Shown: piece after piece, positions 52,349 to 60,873 of the stretch
How positions within the stretch are numbered: position 1 is the stretch's first letter
Layout: each line of letters starts with the position of its first letter
Assembly: GCA_963816155.1 (NCBI GenBank)
Contig: CAWFJE010000005.1
Span: forward strand, 143,642-207,641
Source of the DNA: JAXGXJ01 sp963816155
GTDB lineage: Bacteria; Actinomycetota; Thermoleophilia; RBG-16-64-13
Reading direction: 5' to 3'
DNA: 64,000 nucleotides
Made by a program: the position numbers and the translations under genes
The notes under the pieces: generated by a model
Databases searched by the model: none
What the model was told of the DNA's origin: nothing
What the model saw: only the letters and a program-made list of their open reading frames with translations

Positions 52349-53437
52349 CTACGACGCGGGAAGAAGGACCTTGATCTCGCCTATGCCGCCCGCCATCTGG
52401 GAGTCCTCGACGCCATCGCCCACCAGTCGCAGAGGCCAGTACTCCTCGGGCAACTGCTCGCCGTTGAGCCGATAGGCGACGATGAGGTCCTTGTTGTAGT
52501 ACATGATGTTGCTCGGTACCGTGATCGTCCCGCTGCCGGAGGTGACGAGTTCGACATCATAGCCGGCATTCGCCAAATCACGGTTGTAGGCGGGCCCTTC
52601 ATGGGCCACCTCGTCGTCCACTCTACCGACCAGTAAGTAGAGCGGGATTCCCGTCCACTTGTTGCCCTCGGCGTCGGTCCAGGTGCGGCCGTGGCAGCCT
52701 TCAGCGGCGCCGGTCTCGAAGGTGGCTCTGTCCATCTCCTCCGTGATCGCCCCCGTGAGAAGCAGTGTCCATTCCTCCTCCACAGACTTGGTCTGGATCC
52801 TGGTCACCCACTTGACCCACCAGTGTCCGTCGGTCACTTGGTTCTTCTCCGCGCTCACGATCGCCAGGCGTAGAGGACCGTCGCCGTCTGGGTCAATGGG
52901 TTGACCGTCGATCTCGTAGGCGACGAGCGTCTGCAGGGGACCGTCGACCTGCTTCTCCGCGCCGGTAGCCATGTCGTAGGTGAGAAAGTCGCCGCTGGTG
53001 AGTTGCTCAATGGAGATGGTCATCTCGTAGCCGTCCTTGGCCGCGATGTTCACGGCCATGTCCGCCGGCGCGCCCCCGACCTCGGCGAACAGGTCCTGGA
53101 TGAGGACACCCTTGACCAGGGCCGGCGGGGTGATATGCCCGGTGGAACTCTTCATGCCCCCGTAGCCCTCCGTGCTCTTCATGGCCTTGAGTTCTTCGAG
53201 GCTGTAGCTCCGTGACCCGTCCAACCCGACGACTTCCAGCGCAGGCTCGCCATCACCTGCGGACAGACCCCCCGCGTCTAGCGACGGGGTCCCTGCGGCG
53301 GACGACGTGGTGGTTACAGGTTCGGAATCGCCGCAGCCGGCCAGAAGCAGGCCCGCGGCCAGAAGAACACAAACGGATAGGAGCATGACCGCCACAGCCG
53401 GCGGCGACGGAAGAGTGCGCTTCGTGAATGGCAACAT
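52349..53437 (-). CDS. Lipoprotein with two molybdopterin-oxidoreductase-fold domains
   Basis: 362 aa. Lipobox LLAGC (Cys35) anchors it outside the membrane. Domain 1 (about 66-215) and domain 2 (about 222-362) both follow the YedY/sulfite-oxidase fold. In domain 1 the Mo-ligand position has GYGGMK with Tyr92, whereas domain 2 keeps GCHGRTW with Cys248. NQVTDGHWWVKWVTRI (199-214) closes domain 1. It is the likely partner or paralogue of the two surface proteins encoded divergently, and lies just after the W/Mo importer. A catalytic or cofactor-binding role is possible only in domain 2. Confidence 0.8.
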   Translation of the reverse strand: MLPFTKRTLPSPPAVAVMLLSVCVLLAAGLLLAGCGDSEPVTTTSSAAGTPSLDAGGLSAGDGEPALEVVGLDGSRSYSLEELKAMKSTEGYGGMKSSTGHITPPALVKGVLIQDLFAEVGGAPADMAVNIAAKDGYEMTISIEQLTSGDFLTYDMATGAEKQVDGPLQTLVAYEIDGQPIDPDGDGPLRLAIVSAEKNQVTDGHWWVKWVTRIQTKSVEEEWTLLLTGAITEEMDRATFETGAAEGCHGRTWTDAEGNKWTGIPLYLLVGRVDDEVAHEGPAYNRDLANAGYDVELVTSGSGTITVPSNIMYYNKDLIVAYRLNGEQLPEEYWPLRLVGDGVEDSQMAGGIGEIKVLLPAS

Positions 53438-53564
53438 TTCGACTTCCTTGACGAGTCCATCAGCTTGTGAGACCTTTTTCTTATACCATATGTCTCGCTA
53501 CAAATAGTACATAGTCTCTTCCTGGCCCAGGGAGAGAGGCGAAGCCGCAAGGCGGAGGATCGGC
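53438..53564. promoter_or_regulatory. Divergent A+T-rich promoter region
   Basis: The stretch 53465-53515 (ttttcttataccatatgtc..acaaatagtacat) is strikingly A+T-rich for this window and separates the divergent lipoprotein genes. Several -10-like boxes occur on both strands but no single pair stands out. TTGTGA at 53465 with ATATGT 17 bp later is the best rightward option. Confidence 0.4.
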
Positions 53565-54449
53565 ATGAGAATACGTTGCACGGGGAGAGTATTGCGAGTC
53601 GCGCTGGTCGCGCTACTGCTCAGCATCACGGCGCTCGTTCTCGCTGGCTGCGGTGCCGACGAGACGGTCCTGTCTACGTCACCGTCTGTCGCATCGACAT
53701 CACCCTCCGCGAGTACCTCCGTCGGCACCGATGCAGCGGGCGCAGCGACCTCGTCCACGTCCACTTCCACCGCGGGGGGTGCGTCATCCACCTCGGCGTC
53801 GCTCGTTACCACAAGCACCGGGCAGGAGACCACTACCACTGCGAAACCGACCACAACCAGCAGGCCGGCGACGACTACAACGACCAAGCCGACCACGACG
53901 ACGGTCAAATCCACCACCACCACGGTGAAGCCGACCACGACTACCGCCAAAGCGACTACTACTACCGCGAAGCCGACCACCACCACTGCGAAGGCCGATG
54001 TCGTTCTCACCCTGAGTGGCCCCGGGGGCACTAAGGAGCTCTCCATGGCCGACCTGAAGGCGCTCTCGGCCACGTCCGGATACGGGGGCTGGAAGAACCA
54101 GTTGGGCAACATCACCGCGCCCGCCGCCTACAAGGGCGTGACCGTCAACAAACTGCTCGACCTGGTAGGGGGCGGCGGCTCCGCCCTCGTGACGGCGTCG
54201 GACGGATATCAGGCCGTGCTTTCGGGAAGCGAGCTGAGCGGCCAATGCAACATGTACGACCCGGCCTCGGGCGAGGCGATCACCGGCATCAGCGGCAGTG
54301 TGAAGGTGATCCTCGCCTATTCCAAGAACGGCAAGAGTTTGAGTTCTGGAGATGGTCCACTCCGTATCGCCTTCGTAAGCCCGGAGAAAGACCAGGTAAC
54401 CGACAGCGACCAGTGGGTCAAGTCGGTCACGAGCATCAAGGCACGGTGA
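53565..54449 (+). CDS. Thr-stalked surface lipoprotein with a molybdopterin-oxidoreductase-fold domain
   Basis: 294 aa. Lipobox LAGC (Cys29), then a Ser/Thr/Ala stalk (37-143) ending in seven or so TTTTxK units, then one YedY-like domain (144-294). The domain has SGYGGWKNQLGNI in place of the Mo-ligand Cys region, YKGVTVNKLLDLVGG, and DQVTDSDQWVKSVTSI at the end. The stalk would hold the domain away from the membrane through the cell wall. Divergent from the two-domain lipoprotein; the next gene has the same domain on an SLH anchor. Confidence 0.8.
   Translation: MRIRCTGRVLRVALVALLLSITALVLAGCGADETVLSTSPSVASTSPSASTSVGTDAAGAATSSTSTSTAGGASSTSASLVTTSTGQETTTTAKPTTTSRPATTTTTKPTTTTVKSTTTTVKPTTTTAKATTTTAKPTTTTAKADVVLTLSGPGGTKELSMADLKALSATSGYGGWKNQLGNITAPAAYKGVTVNKLLDLVGGGGSALVTASDGYQAVLSGSELSGQCNMYDPASGEAITGISGSVKVILAYSKNGKSLSSGDGPLRIAFVSPEKDQVTDSDQWVKSVTSIKAR
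53826..53993 (+). repeat. Degenerate tandem repeat encoding the Thr stalk
   Basis: Repeated accaccacgac-type codons encode seven KPTTTT/KATTTT-like units inside the lipoprotein gene. Such repeats can change length by slippage. Confidence 0.7.
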
Positions 54450-54512
54450 ACCCGTAGCCGACAGTGCCTTGGCAGCGCCGAAAGAAGCTATAACCATCAA
54501 GGAGGAGATCGT

Positions 54513-55625
54513 ATGAAGCGTAACCGAGTACTTGCGGGCCTGTTCCTAGTCGTCGTTCTCACGCTGGCGCTGGCCACGCCGGTCTTCGCGGTCGAGTTCA
54601 CCGACGTCGAAGACACCGATTACGAACCCGGCATTACCGCTCTCGCCTACAGGGACTTCATAGGGGGTTATTCGGACGGCGAATTCAAGCCCGACAATCT
54701 CCTGCAGCGACAGCAGTTCGCCAAGATGGCCGTTCTCACCATGGGCTATGAGGTCACGACTGCCGACGTCTCCACCTTCCTGGACACGCCGGCCCCCTAC
54801 GATCCCATCAACAACCCGCTCTACCCCGGCAGCTATGTGGCCGTGGCCGCCGCGAATCAGATCATGATCGGCAGGGACGGCAACGTCTTCGACTTCGGTG
54901 GATTGGTCACGCGCCAGCAGGTCATCACCGTGGTCGTACGGGCCGCGGGCGACGCGCTGGAAGCCCCGCCGGCCGACTGGGTGGGAGTACTCCCCGATGA
55001 CAACCCCTGGCACGGCGACAATATCAGGAAGGCTGAATACAACCGGCTCTTGGTCGGCATCCCCGATCTGAATACCTGGGACCCAACAGACTACGCCACC
55101 CGGGGCGAAGCCGCGGAGCTTCTTGCCCAGCTCTTCTATCGCACGGGCAAGATCCTGACACTCGAGGGCCCGGCCTTCTCGCAGGACTTCACCATGGCCG
55201 AACTTCAGGCCCTTGGTGACACAGTGGGTTACGGAGGCTGGAAGAACAAGCTCGGGAATATCACAGGGCCCAAGGAGTACGAAGGTATCTCCATCGCCGC
55301 GCTCATGACCCTGGCGGGCGGCAGCACCAAGGTGGTCGCTCTGGCGGCCGACGGGTACAAGATCACCTACGACGGTGGCAAAATCGAGGGCAAGCTGCCC
55401 CTGTACGACCCGTCCACCGGCGAGACTCTTTTTGATCCGGCCGTGGACACTGATATCCCCGCGGAGATCGGTACGGTCACCATGATCGTCGCCTACGAAT
55501 GCGAAGACGAGCTGCTCCTTCCCGATGAGGCGCCTCTGCGCATCGGCTTCGTCAGCGACGCCGCCAATCAGGTGAGCCACAGCGGCAGTTGGGCGAAGCA
55601 ATTGGTCAAGATCACTGTGGAATAG
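54513..55625 (+). CDS. SLH-domain surface protein with a molybdopterin-oxidoreductase-fold domain
   Basis: 370 aa. Signal peptide MKRNRVLAGLFLVVVLTLALATPVFA, cleavage after residue 26. Residues 28-215 contain S-layer-homology repeats (FTDVEDTDYEPGITALAYRDFIGGYSDGEFKPDN, key residues F-x-D-V, G-x-x-Y, F-K-P; two weaker repeats at about 105-135 and 165-205). The C-terminal domain (218-370) has VGYGGWKNKLGNITGP, EYEGISIAAL and SGSWAKQLVKITVE. Cell-wall bound by SLH. An AAGGAGGAG lies upstream of ATG 54513. Confidence 0.85.
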   Translation: MKRNRVLAGLFLVVVLTLALATPVFAVEFTDVEDTDYEPGITALAYRDFIGGYSDGEFKPDNLLQRQQFAKMAVLTMGYEVTTADVSTFLDTPAPYDPINNPLYPGSYVAVAAANQIMIGRDGNVFDFGGLVTRQQVITVVVRAAGDALEAPPADWVGVLPDDNPWHGDNIRKAEYNRLLVGIPDLNTWDPTDYATRGEAAELLAQLFYRTGKILTLEGPAFSQDFTMAELQALGDTVGYGGWKNKLGNITGPKEYEGISIAALMTLAGGSTKVVALAADGYKITYDGGKIEGKLPLYDPSTGETLFDPAVDTDIPAEIGTVTMIVAYECEDELLLPDEAPLRIGFVSDAANQVSHSGSWAKQLVKITVE

Positions 55626-55695
55626 ACTCAGAAGTTTGTTACGCGCTCAAAGCGCTCTGGTCAAGCGCGCGCGTGACGCCCCTCCCCCGGGGCAC

Positions 55696-55728
55696 GGCCT
55701 CCCTGGACACGTCCAGGGAGGCCTTTCT
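55696..55728 (+). terminator. Rho-independent terminator
   Basis: GGCCTCCCTGGA-CACG-TCCAGGGAGGCC, a 12-bp perfect stem, followed by TTTCTCTT. It lies 70 bp after the SLH protein gene and separates it from the RNA gene. Confidence 0.85.
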
Positions 55729-55861
55729 CTTGTGGCGTGGGTGCAATGTCTGCTGCAGTTCTCGCTATTTGCAATACGAAGACGCCCTCAGCGCACAGGA
55801 GGCCCGCCCGCAAGGTCTGCAAAGAGCACGATTCTTGGCTCGCCACCCTCTCCCATCAGGC

Positions 55862-55889
55862 TTGACATGGGAGGGAGTCCGAGTACAAT
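55862..55889 (+). promoter_or_regulatory. Strong sigma70 promoter of the ncRNA
   Basis: Perfect TTGACA (55862-55867), 16-bp spacer, TACAAT (55884-55889). The best promoter in the window. No open frame with a Shine-Dalgarno follows on this strand. Confidence 0.8.
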
Positions 55890-55895
55890 GAGTTA

Positions 55896-56050
55896 CAGAG
55901 TCCCAAGAGCTCAGACGCAGCATCTGAGGAGATTACAAAGGGGCCCGCAGAGGAAACGCGGAGATAAATGGCCGCGAAGTACAGCGAAGCGGGAACGAAG
56001 TAAGAGCCGGTGAAAGATGCAAAGCGAGTCCACTTGGGGCTCTCTTTTTG
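55896..56050 (+). ncRNA. Candidate free-standing structured RNA, class unassigned
   Basis: Start is about seven bases after the promoter -10 box. An 11-bp closing stem AGAGTCCCAAG (55897-55907) / CTTGGGGCTCT (56033-56043) encloses about 125 bases and ends in CTTTTTG, a natural terminator. Inside are CTCAGA-CGCAGCA-TCTGAG (55910-55928), CCGC/GCGG (55945-55961), and a purine-rich core with several GNRA-like tetraloops (GCGAAG, GAACGAAG, GGTGAAAG, GCAAAGC). It is not a tRNA or any riboswitch I can name; comparison with 6S, raiA and other widespread bacterial RNAs is needed. The convergent gene at 56126 rules out a leader of a downstream gene. Confidence 0.6.
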
Positions 56051-56125
56051 TGCCCCGCAGTGCCCCGCAGCGCCAAGTGCCCGCAGTCTCCGCAGTCCGG
56101 CTCTCACCCAGACCTGACTCTGCGC

Positions 56126-56386
56126 CTAGAGGTCGTCCTTGGTGTGGAACTTCCTGCTCAGACCCAACCCGGCGGCCACAAGGATGAGGGCCAAGATGAT
56201 CATACCGATGGACAGGCCGCCCGGAAGCATCCCGATCCAGGCCACTCCCATCCCCAGGACGACGCCTGCGATGAGAAGGAATATGCCGAGACCATCCAGT
56301 TGCTTGTCAGTGGGCCTTTTCGTACTGTTCCCGCCTTTCGTGCCGCACGGCCTGCGAAACCTATCAGTGCGCGGGGCGGGCGTCAA
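56126..56386 (-). CDS. Small two-helix membrane protein, unknown
   Basis: 86 aa. A basic N-terminal 30 residues, then two hydrophobic segments LGIFLLIAGVVLGMGVAWIG and LSIGMIILALILVAAGLGL separated by MLPGG, ending in RKFHTKDDL. No domain known. Conserved Gly-rich helix pairs of this kind occur in housekeeping actinobacterial proteins. A later start near KRPTDKQLDG is possible. Confidence 0.6.
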   Translation of the reverse strand: MTPAPRTDRFRRPCGTKGGNSTKRPTDKQLDGLGIFLLIAGVVLGMGVAWIGMLPGGLSIGMIILALILVAAGLGLSRKFHTKDDL

Positions 56387-56466
56387 CCCCAGGCGCTCTC
56401 TTTCCTGTCCGACCCCTTCGTTAACATCTCCCCATCACACAGCGCCAGCACCATGGGGGTGTTCCA

Positions 56467-56772
56467 ATGCTCCTGCCCAGCCTCATAACAGTCCTCATCC
56501 TCCTCGCCCCCGTCGCCTATGTCGCGTGGCGGAAGTTCTCCGTGGTGGAGCAGCACATCACATTCGACACTCCGCAGAGAGGCGTGGCGTCAGTAAGCGT
56601 CGTCGTCCAGGAAGACCTCGTACAGAAGCTGCGCATCATCTACGACGACGGACAGATCTGCGAGGTGTTCCCGGCCGCAGCGAAAGGCACCGCTTCCAGC
56701 CGGGCCAAGTCCCATGGCCGCACGCACCGCGATCCCCGAACGACGGTGGCCGAGGCTTCGTCCCGACGATAG
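56467..56772 (+). CDS. Small protein with one N-terminal membrane helix
   Basis: 101 aa. LITVLILLAPVAYVAWRKF (6-24) is a membrane anchor; the following FSVVEQHITFDTPQRGVASVSVVVQEDLVQKLRIIYDDGQICEVF appears folded (key region 25-67), and the rest is basic and unstructured. No recognised family. It lies alone between the small membrane protein and the leftward oxidoreductase; coding status moderate. Confidence 0.5.
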   Translation: MLLPSLITVLILLAPVAYVAWRKFSVVEQHITFDTPQRGVASVSVVVQEDLVQKLRIIYDDGQICEVFPAAAKGTASSRAKSHGRTHRDPRTTVAEASSRR

Positions 56773-56823
56773 ACGATCCCAAACGGCGGTCGGTCTCGTC
56801 TACACGACGTATAGCGTGATGGC

Positions 56824-57768
56824 CTACGGGACCAGAACGTGCTTGGCCCTGCTGGCCCCTCGACCGACCGTCTCGTACGCTTCGACCGCCTGCTCAAATG
56901 GCCAGGTCGATACCTCCGGCGCACGCAGATGGCCCTCTTCGAAACCGCGGCGTAGTTCGTCCAGCATCTTTGCGGTCGCCGTCCCGGTCAGCGCCATCGT
57001 GTTCACTCCAAAGAGGCGCGAACGGTTGCGATAGAAATCAATCAAGTCGAAAGACACCCTTCTCTCTATAGAGCTGGTGATAGCGATCTGGCGTCCCTCT
57101 GGGCGAAGACATTTGAGCGAAGGCTCGAACAGGTGCGCTCCAACCGTGTCCAACACCAGGTCTGCCCCCCTCCCGTCGGTCAGCGCTCGGACCTCCCTGT
57201 CGAGTTCCGAGCAGGCGACATCGATGATGGCATCGGCTTCCGAAGGGCTACTCGCGTTCCTGCAGGCACCGATCACCCGAGCGCCCCTCCAATGGGCGAT
57301 CTGAACGGCAGCGCGGCCGACGGCCCCCGTGACTCCGACAATCAGAACCGTCTCTCCAGGCTCGACGGCGCCGGTCTGAGCAAGCGCCGACCATGCCGTG
57401 AGATAGGGCACCCCTATCGCGGCCGCCTCCTCCATCGAAAGCGAGGCGGGCTTTTCCGAGACCCATTCGCGAGGCATCACTACGTATTCAGCGTGCGCCC
57501 CGTCACGAACGACGCCGAAGCCGGGACCACTACCCCAGACCTCCAGTCCGGGGTCGGCTCCACCGGTCACCACTCCGGCGAAATCCCGCCCGGGCACACG
57601 AGGAACAGGTGAACTGAAATGACCGGCCACGTTCTTGACGTCGCTGGGATTGATGGCGGCGGCCCTGATCTCGATCAGAACCTCGCCCTCGCCGGGCTCG
57701 GGCTTCTTGGTTTCTTTGAGCATCAGGACTTCCGGGGGACCATATCTTTCGAACTCCAGTGCTTTCAT
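56824..57768 (-). CDS. Quinone-oxidoreductase-like zinc-independent alcohol dehydrogenase (MDR family)
   Basis: 314 aa from ATG 57768, with AGGAG eight bases upstream; the ATG at 57801 is in frame but lacks such a site. GroES-like part (INPSDVKNVAGHF, VPGRDFAGVV) and Rossmann part with VLIVGVTGAVGRAAVQIAHWRGARV (key residues V-G-x-x-G-x-V-G). No catalytic zinc Cys/His set, as in zeta-crystallin-like NADPH:quinone reductases. The C-terminus has the usual FEEGHLRAP. Substrate unknown; likely a soluble NADPH-dependent reductase. Confidence 0.88.
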   Translation of the reverse strand: MKALEFERYGPPEVLMLKETKKPEPGEGEVLIEIRAAAINPSDVKNVAGHFSSPVPRVPGRDFAGVVTGGADPGLEVWGSGPGFGVVRDGAHAEYVVMPREWVSEKPASLSMEEAAAIGVPYLTAWSALAQTGAVEPGETVLIVGVTGAVGRAAVQIAHWRGARVIGACRNASSPSEADAIIDVACSELDREVRALTDGRGADLVLDTVGAHLFEPSLKCLRPEGRQIAITSSIERRVSFDLIDFYRNRSRLFGVNTMALTGTATAKMLDELRRGFEEGHLRAPEVSTWPFEQAVEAYETVGRGASRAKHVLVP

Positions 57769-57983
57769 TACGACTCCTTGCGTGCGGTACTCGATCGGCA
57801 TGTTCCCGTCAGGCCGTCCTGCTAGTCAGTGCCCGCGGTAGCAGTGTGTGCGGCAGATCCTGCGACCCGGCCCGCGGTAGCAGCGTCCACGCAGACACCC
57901 TCGCAAGTCGGGCAGGGGATTCCGGCATGCCTCCGCAACACAGAGGTATCATTAGTTCGACCAAACTGAGACAAGGAGGCACC

Positions 57984-58259
57984 GTGAAGAATCAGAAGAA
58001 GAGCTGGGCCGATCTGTCGACCGGGCAGAAGGTCGGTCTCGTCGTTCTCGGTACGCTACAGATGGCGCTCTTGGCCGCCACGCTCTGGGATATCAAGAAG
58101 ACTCCCGCCGACGACATCCGCGGCGACAAACGCATCTGGGTGGGCGTGGCCTTCATCAATTGGTTCGGCCCGCTCGCCTACTTCGCCGCCGGCCGCAAGG
58201 ATGGGCTGCGCGGGCTCATGGAGCGCTGCGGCTGCTGCCGCTCGGGCGAGGAGATCTGA
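57984..58259 (+). CDS. PLDc_N-type small membrane protein
   Basis: 91 aa from GTG with AAGGAGG four bases upstream. Two hydrophobic segments (QKVGLVVLGTLQMALLAATLW and WVGVAFINWFGPLAYFAAG), with the WFGPLAYFAAGRKD signature of the phospholipase-D-nuclease N-terminal family. Two Cys at the end (CGCC). Upstream, a 14-bp direct repeat (gcccgcggtagcag at 57831 and 57870) and TATCAT at 57946 lie in the likely promoter. Confidence 0.8.
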   Translation: MKNQKKSWADLSTGQKVGLVVLGTLQMALLAATLWDIKKTPADDIRGDKRIWVGVAFINWFGPLAYFAAGRKDGLRGLMERCGCCRSGEEI

Positions 58260-58276
58260 GCGCGAGCGGTCACGCC

Positions 58277-58759
58277 GTGGCAGGTCACGGTCCTAGGGCG
58301 GACCCCGATCGTATCTTCATGGCCTTGGCCATCGAGGAGGCGCGACGGGCCGGCGAAGAAGGCGAGATCCCCGTCGGGGCCGTACTGGTGATCGAGGGTA
58401 CCGTCGTCGCCTCCGCCGGCAACGAGCGCGAGCGTCGTCACGACCCCACCGCCCACGCCGAGATGCTGGTACTGCGCGAAGCCGCCGAGGCTGCAGGGGG
58501 CTGGCGTCTGCGCGACGCCAGCCTGTACGTCACTCTGGAGCCGTGCGCCATGTGCGCCGGCGCCATCGTGCTGGCGCGCGTGCGGCGCCTCGTGTACGGA
58601 GCAGACGATCCCAAAGCAGGTGCGGCGGGCTCCGTGCTCAACATAGTCGACCACCCCGCCCTCAATCACAGTCCTGAAGTCAAAGCCGGCGTCATGGCCG
58701 CCGAAGGCGCCGCTCTTCTGCGGGAGTTCTTTCGGAGCAGGCGAGAGGAGGTACTCTGA
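58277..58759 (+). CDS. tadA: tRNA-specific adenosine deaminase TadA
   Basis: 160 aa from GTG 58277; the frame upstream overlaps the previous gene. ADPDRIFMALAIEEARRAGEEGEIPVGAVLV matches the family start (key residues F-M-x-x-A-x-x-x-A). The zinc set is His60-Ala-Glu62 (TAHAEML) and Pro-Cys90-x2-Cys93 (EPCAMC). It deaminates the wobble A of tRNA-Arg(ACG) to inosine; that tRNA is encoded at 41738 in this window. It overlaps the MBL gene by one base. Confidence 0.94.
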   Translation: MAGHGPRADPDRIFMALAIEEARRAGEEGEIPVGAVLVIEGTVVASAGNERERRHDPTAHAEMLVLREAAEAAGGWRLRDASLYVTLEPCAMCAGAIVLARVRRLVYGADDPKAGAAGSVLNIVDHPALNHSPEVKAGVMAAEGAALLREFFRSRREEVL

Positions 58760-59859
58760 TGTCGCTGACCGACAAGGCCTACGAGACCTACTACTCGGTA
58801 TCGGGTCTGGTACGCCCGTTCACCCTGGCCGCCTATCTGCGCGACAGACGAGAGGCCGACGCTGCCTGGGAGCGCTCGCGGCCCTCCGATCCGGGAGCCT
58901 CCGATCCAGGAGCCTCCGGGTCGGGACCCTTTGCATCGGGAGCCCCCGGCCTGCCGCCCGCCCGTCTCAAGGATATCGGCGTCGTCGAATCGCTCTCCAT
59001 CCTTCCCCTGGTCGACTTCTACTCCGTGGACGACACGCCTGGCGTAGACGGCCCGGGGCACGCGCCCGGAACGCCCGAGAGTCGTTTCAGCACGGAATCA
59101 GGCGTCTCCTATCTGGTGACCGTGGACGACCGCAAGATCCTCTTCGACGTGGGCTACAACGCCCGCGGGGAACATCCATCCCCTCTTCTTCGCAATATGG
59201 CGGCCCTGGGCGTTTCTACCGCCGACCTCGACGCGGTCATGATCTCGCACGTCCATCTCGACCATGTCGGTGGCCCGCACGCTCAGGCGGCCCGGACGTT
59301 CACGCTCTCTCGCGAGCACGTCGATCTGGGTGGCATCCCAGCCTACGTGCCCGCCCCCATGACGCATCCATCCGCCGCCGTCGAAGTGGTGACCGAAGGC
59401 CGCAAGCTCGGCGAGGGTCTTGCGAGCACCGGTCCTCTCACCCGCGCCATCTGGCTCATGGGCCCCGTGGCGGAACAGTCCCTGCTCGTGAACGTGAAGG
59501 GTAAGGGCATGGTCATGATCGTCGGCTGCGGTCATCCCTCTCTCTCACACTTGATCGGCCGGGCCACAGATCTGATCGACGCTCCTCTTTACGGCGTCGT
59601 CGGGGGCCTGCACTTCCCGGTCACAGGCTCCCGCGTGGGCAAGGGGAGACAGAACGTCATCGGCAGCGGCAAGCCGCCCTGGCGGCGTATCACGCGGCGC
59701 GACGCCGCGCAGGCAGTGGCCGTGCTCGACCGCCACGATCCCGGTCTGATCGCCCTCTCCGCCCATGACAGTTGCGATTGGACCTTGGACCTCTTCGCCG
59801 GCAGGTTTGGGCCACGCTACCGCCGCGTGCTGGTAGGTGACGAGATCGTGGTGGCCTGA
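58759..59859 (+). CDS. MBL-fold metallohydrolase
   Basis: 366 aa. His164-x-His166-x-Asp168-His169 in SHVHLDH, then IVGCGHPS near residue 255 and VVGGLHF. The last two motifs occur in the MptA-like/7,8-dihydropterin-6-methyl synthase branch of the family. The N-terminal 75 residues have a repeat SDPGASDPGASGSG (43-56) and no fold. A single Fe/Zn site is expected. The ATG overlaps the tadA stop (TGATG), so the two are coupled; function is inferred only from the fold. Confidence 0.85.
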   Translation: MSLTDKAYETYYSVSGLVRPFTLAAYLRDRREADAAWERSRPSDPGASDPGASGSGPFASGAPGLPPARLKDIGVVESLSILPLVDFYSVDDTPGVDGPGHAPGTPESRFSTESGVSYLVTVDDRKILFDVGYNARGEHPSPLLRNMAALGVSTADLDAVMISHVHLDHVGGPHAQAARTFTLSREHVDLGGIPAYVPAPMTHPSAAVEVVTEGRKLGEGLASTGPLTRAIWLMGPVAEQSLLVNVKGKGMVMIVGCGHPSLSHLIGRATDLIDAPLYGVVGGLHFPVTGSRVGKGRQNVIGSGKPPWRRITRRDAAQAVAVLDRHDPGLIALSAHDSCDWTLDLFAGRFGPRYRRVLVGDEIVVA

Positions 59860-59886
59860 GACGGGCCCGGGAACGACCGGCGCGAC

Positions 59887-60846
59887 GTGAACACGGACGA
59901 CCACCACGGACACCACGAGCCTGGCGACGCCCATCTGCAGGCGACCCACCAGCACGGCGCGACGCTCCCCCCGCTGGGCGCCGCTCCCGACAGGCGCCTC
60001 ATCATCAGCCTGGTACTCAATCTACTCATCACCCTGCTCCAGGTGGTTGGCGGCATCGTCGCGAACAGCCTGGGCCTCCTTTCCGACGCTGCACACAACC
60101 TCAGTGACGTCGTGGCCTTGGGGCTCAGCCTCTGGGCGGTCAAGCTCGGCCGTAGACCGCGAACGCCCACCCGCACCTACGCCTACAAGCGGGCGGAGAT
60201 CCTGGTCGCCCTCTTCAACTCCGCCGTACTGGTGGGGCTCTCTCTCTATATAGTCATCGAGGCCCTCAAGCGCATCGCGGCCCCGGAACCCGTGGAGGGC
60301 CTCTGGGTCATCGGCTTGGCGGCGGGAGGCCTGGTCATCAACACGTTCGCGGCCCTGCTTCTGCGCTCGCACGGGCACGATCTCAACCTACGCGCGGCCT
60401 TCCTGCATCTGGTTGGTGACGCAGCTATCAGCTTCGGGGTCATGCTCAGCGGGATCGTCGTCTATACGACGGGCTGGAGCTACGCCGACCCGCTCGTCTC
60501 CATCCTGGTGTCTGTCTGGATCGGCTATCAAGCCGTCCGCATCATCCGCGGCACGGTGAACGTGCTCATGGAAGGGACGCCAGAAGGGGTCGAGTTCACA
60601 GAAGTGGAGGCGGCCATCCGAGCCGTCGCAGGAGTCCGGAGCGTGCATGACCTGCATATCTGGTCGATATCCTCGACCGACCTCGCCCTCTCCGCCCACA
60701 TCGAGGGGGAGGATGTGACGCTTTCCGAGTCGGCGGACCTACTGACGGACATCAAGCGGATGCTGGCCCGCGATTTCGGGATAGGCCACGTGACGTTGGA
60801 GCTAGAACCGGCCGGTGGCGAGTGTGCCGGCAGTACCTGCGCGTAG
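59887..60846 (+). CDS. Cation diffusion facilitator (CzcD-like) metal exporter
   Basis: 319 aa from GTG. The N-terminus is His-rich (DDHHGHHEPGDAHLQATHQH, residues 4-23). Six membrane segments; the metal site SDAAHNLSD (75-83, Asp/His set) and HLVGDA in TM5 with a second Asp are present. C-terminal domain (about 220-305) has the ferredoxin-like VRSVHDLHIWSIS and ends in a Cys-rich tail. Proton-driven efflux of Zn, Co or Cd from the cytoplasm. Confidence 0.93.
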   Translation: MNTDDHHGHHEPGDAHLQATHQHGATLPPLGAAPDRRLIISLVLNLLITLLQVVGGIVANSLGLLSDAAHNLSDVVALGLSLWAVKLGRRPRTPTRTYAYKRAEILVALFNSAVLVGLSLYIVIEALKRIAAPEPVEGLWVIGLAAGGLVINTFAALLLRSHGHDLNLRAAFLHLVGDAAISFGVMLSGIVVYTTGWSYADPLVSILVSVWIGYQAVRIIRGTVNVLMEGTPEGVEFTEVEAAIRAVAGVRSVHDLHIWSISSTDLALSAHIEGEDVTLSESADLLTDIKRMLARDFGIGHVTLELEPAGGECAGSTCA

Positions 60847-60873
60847 GTGCCCAAGTCGACGGTCGCGAGACCG

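Noticed and set aside
53826..53993. CRISPR-like repeat
   Set aside because: The repeats are in-frame Thr codons of a coding stalk without spacers; no cas genes occur in the window.
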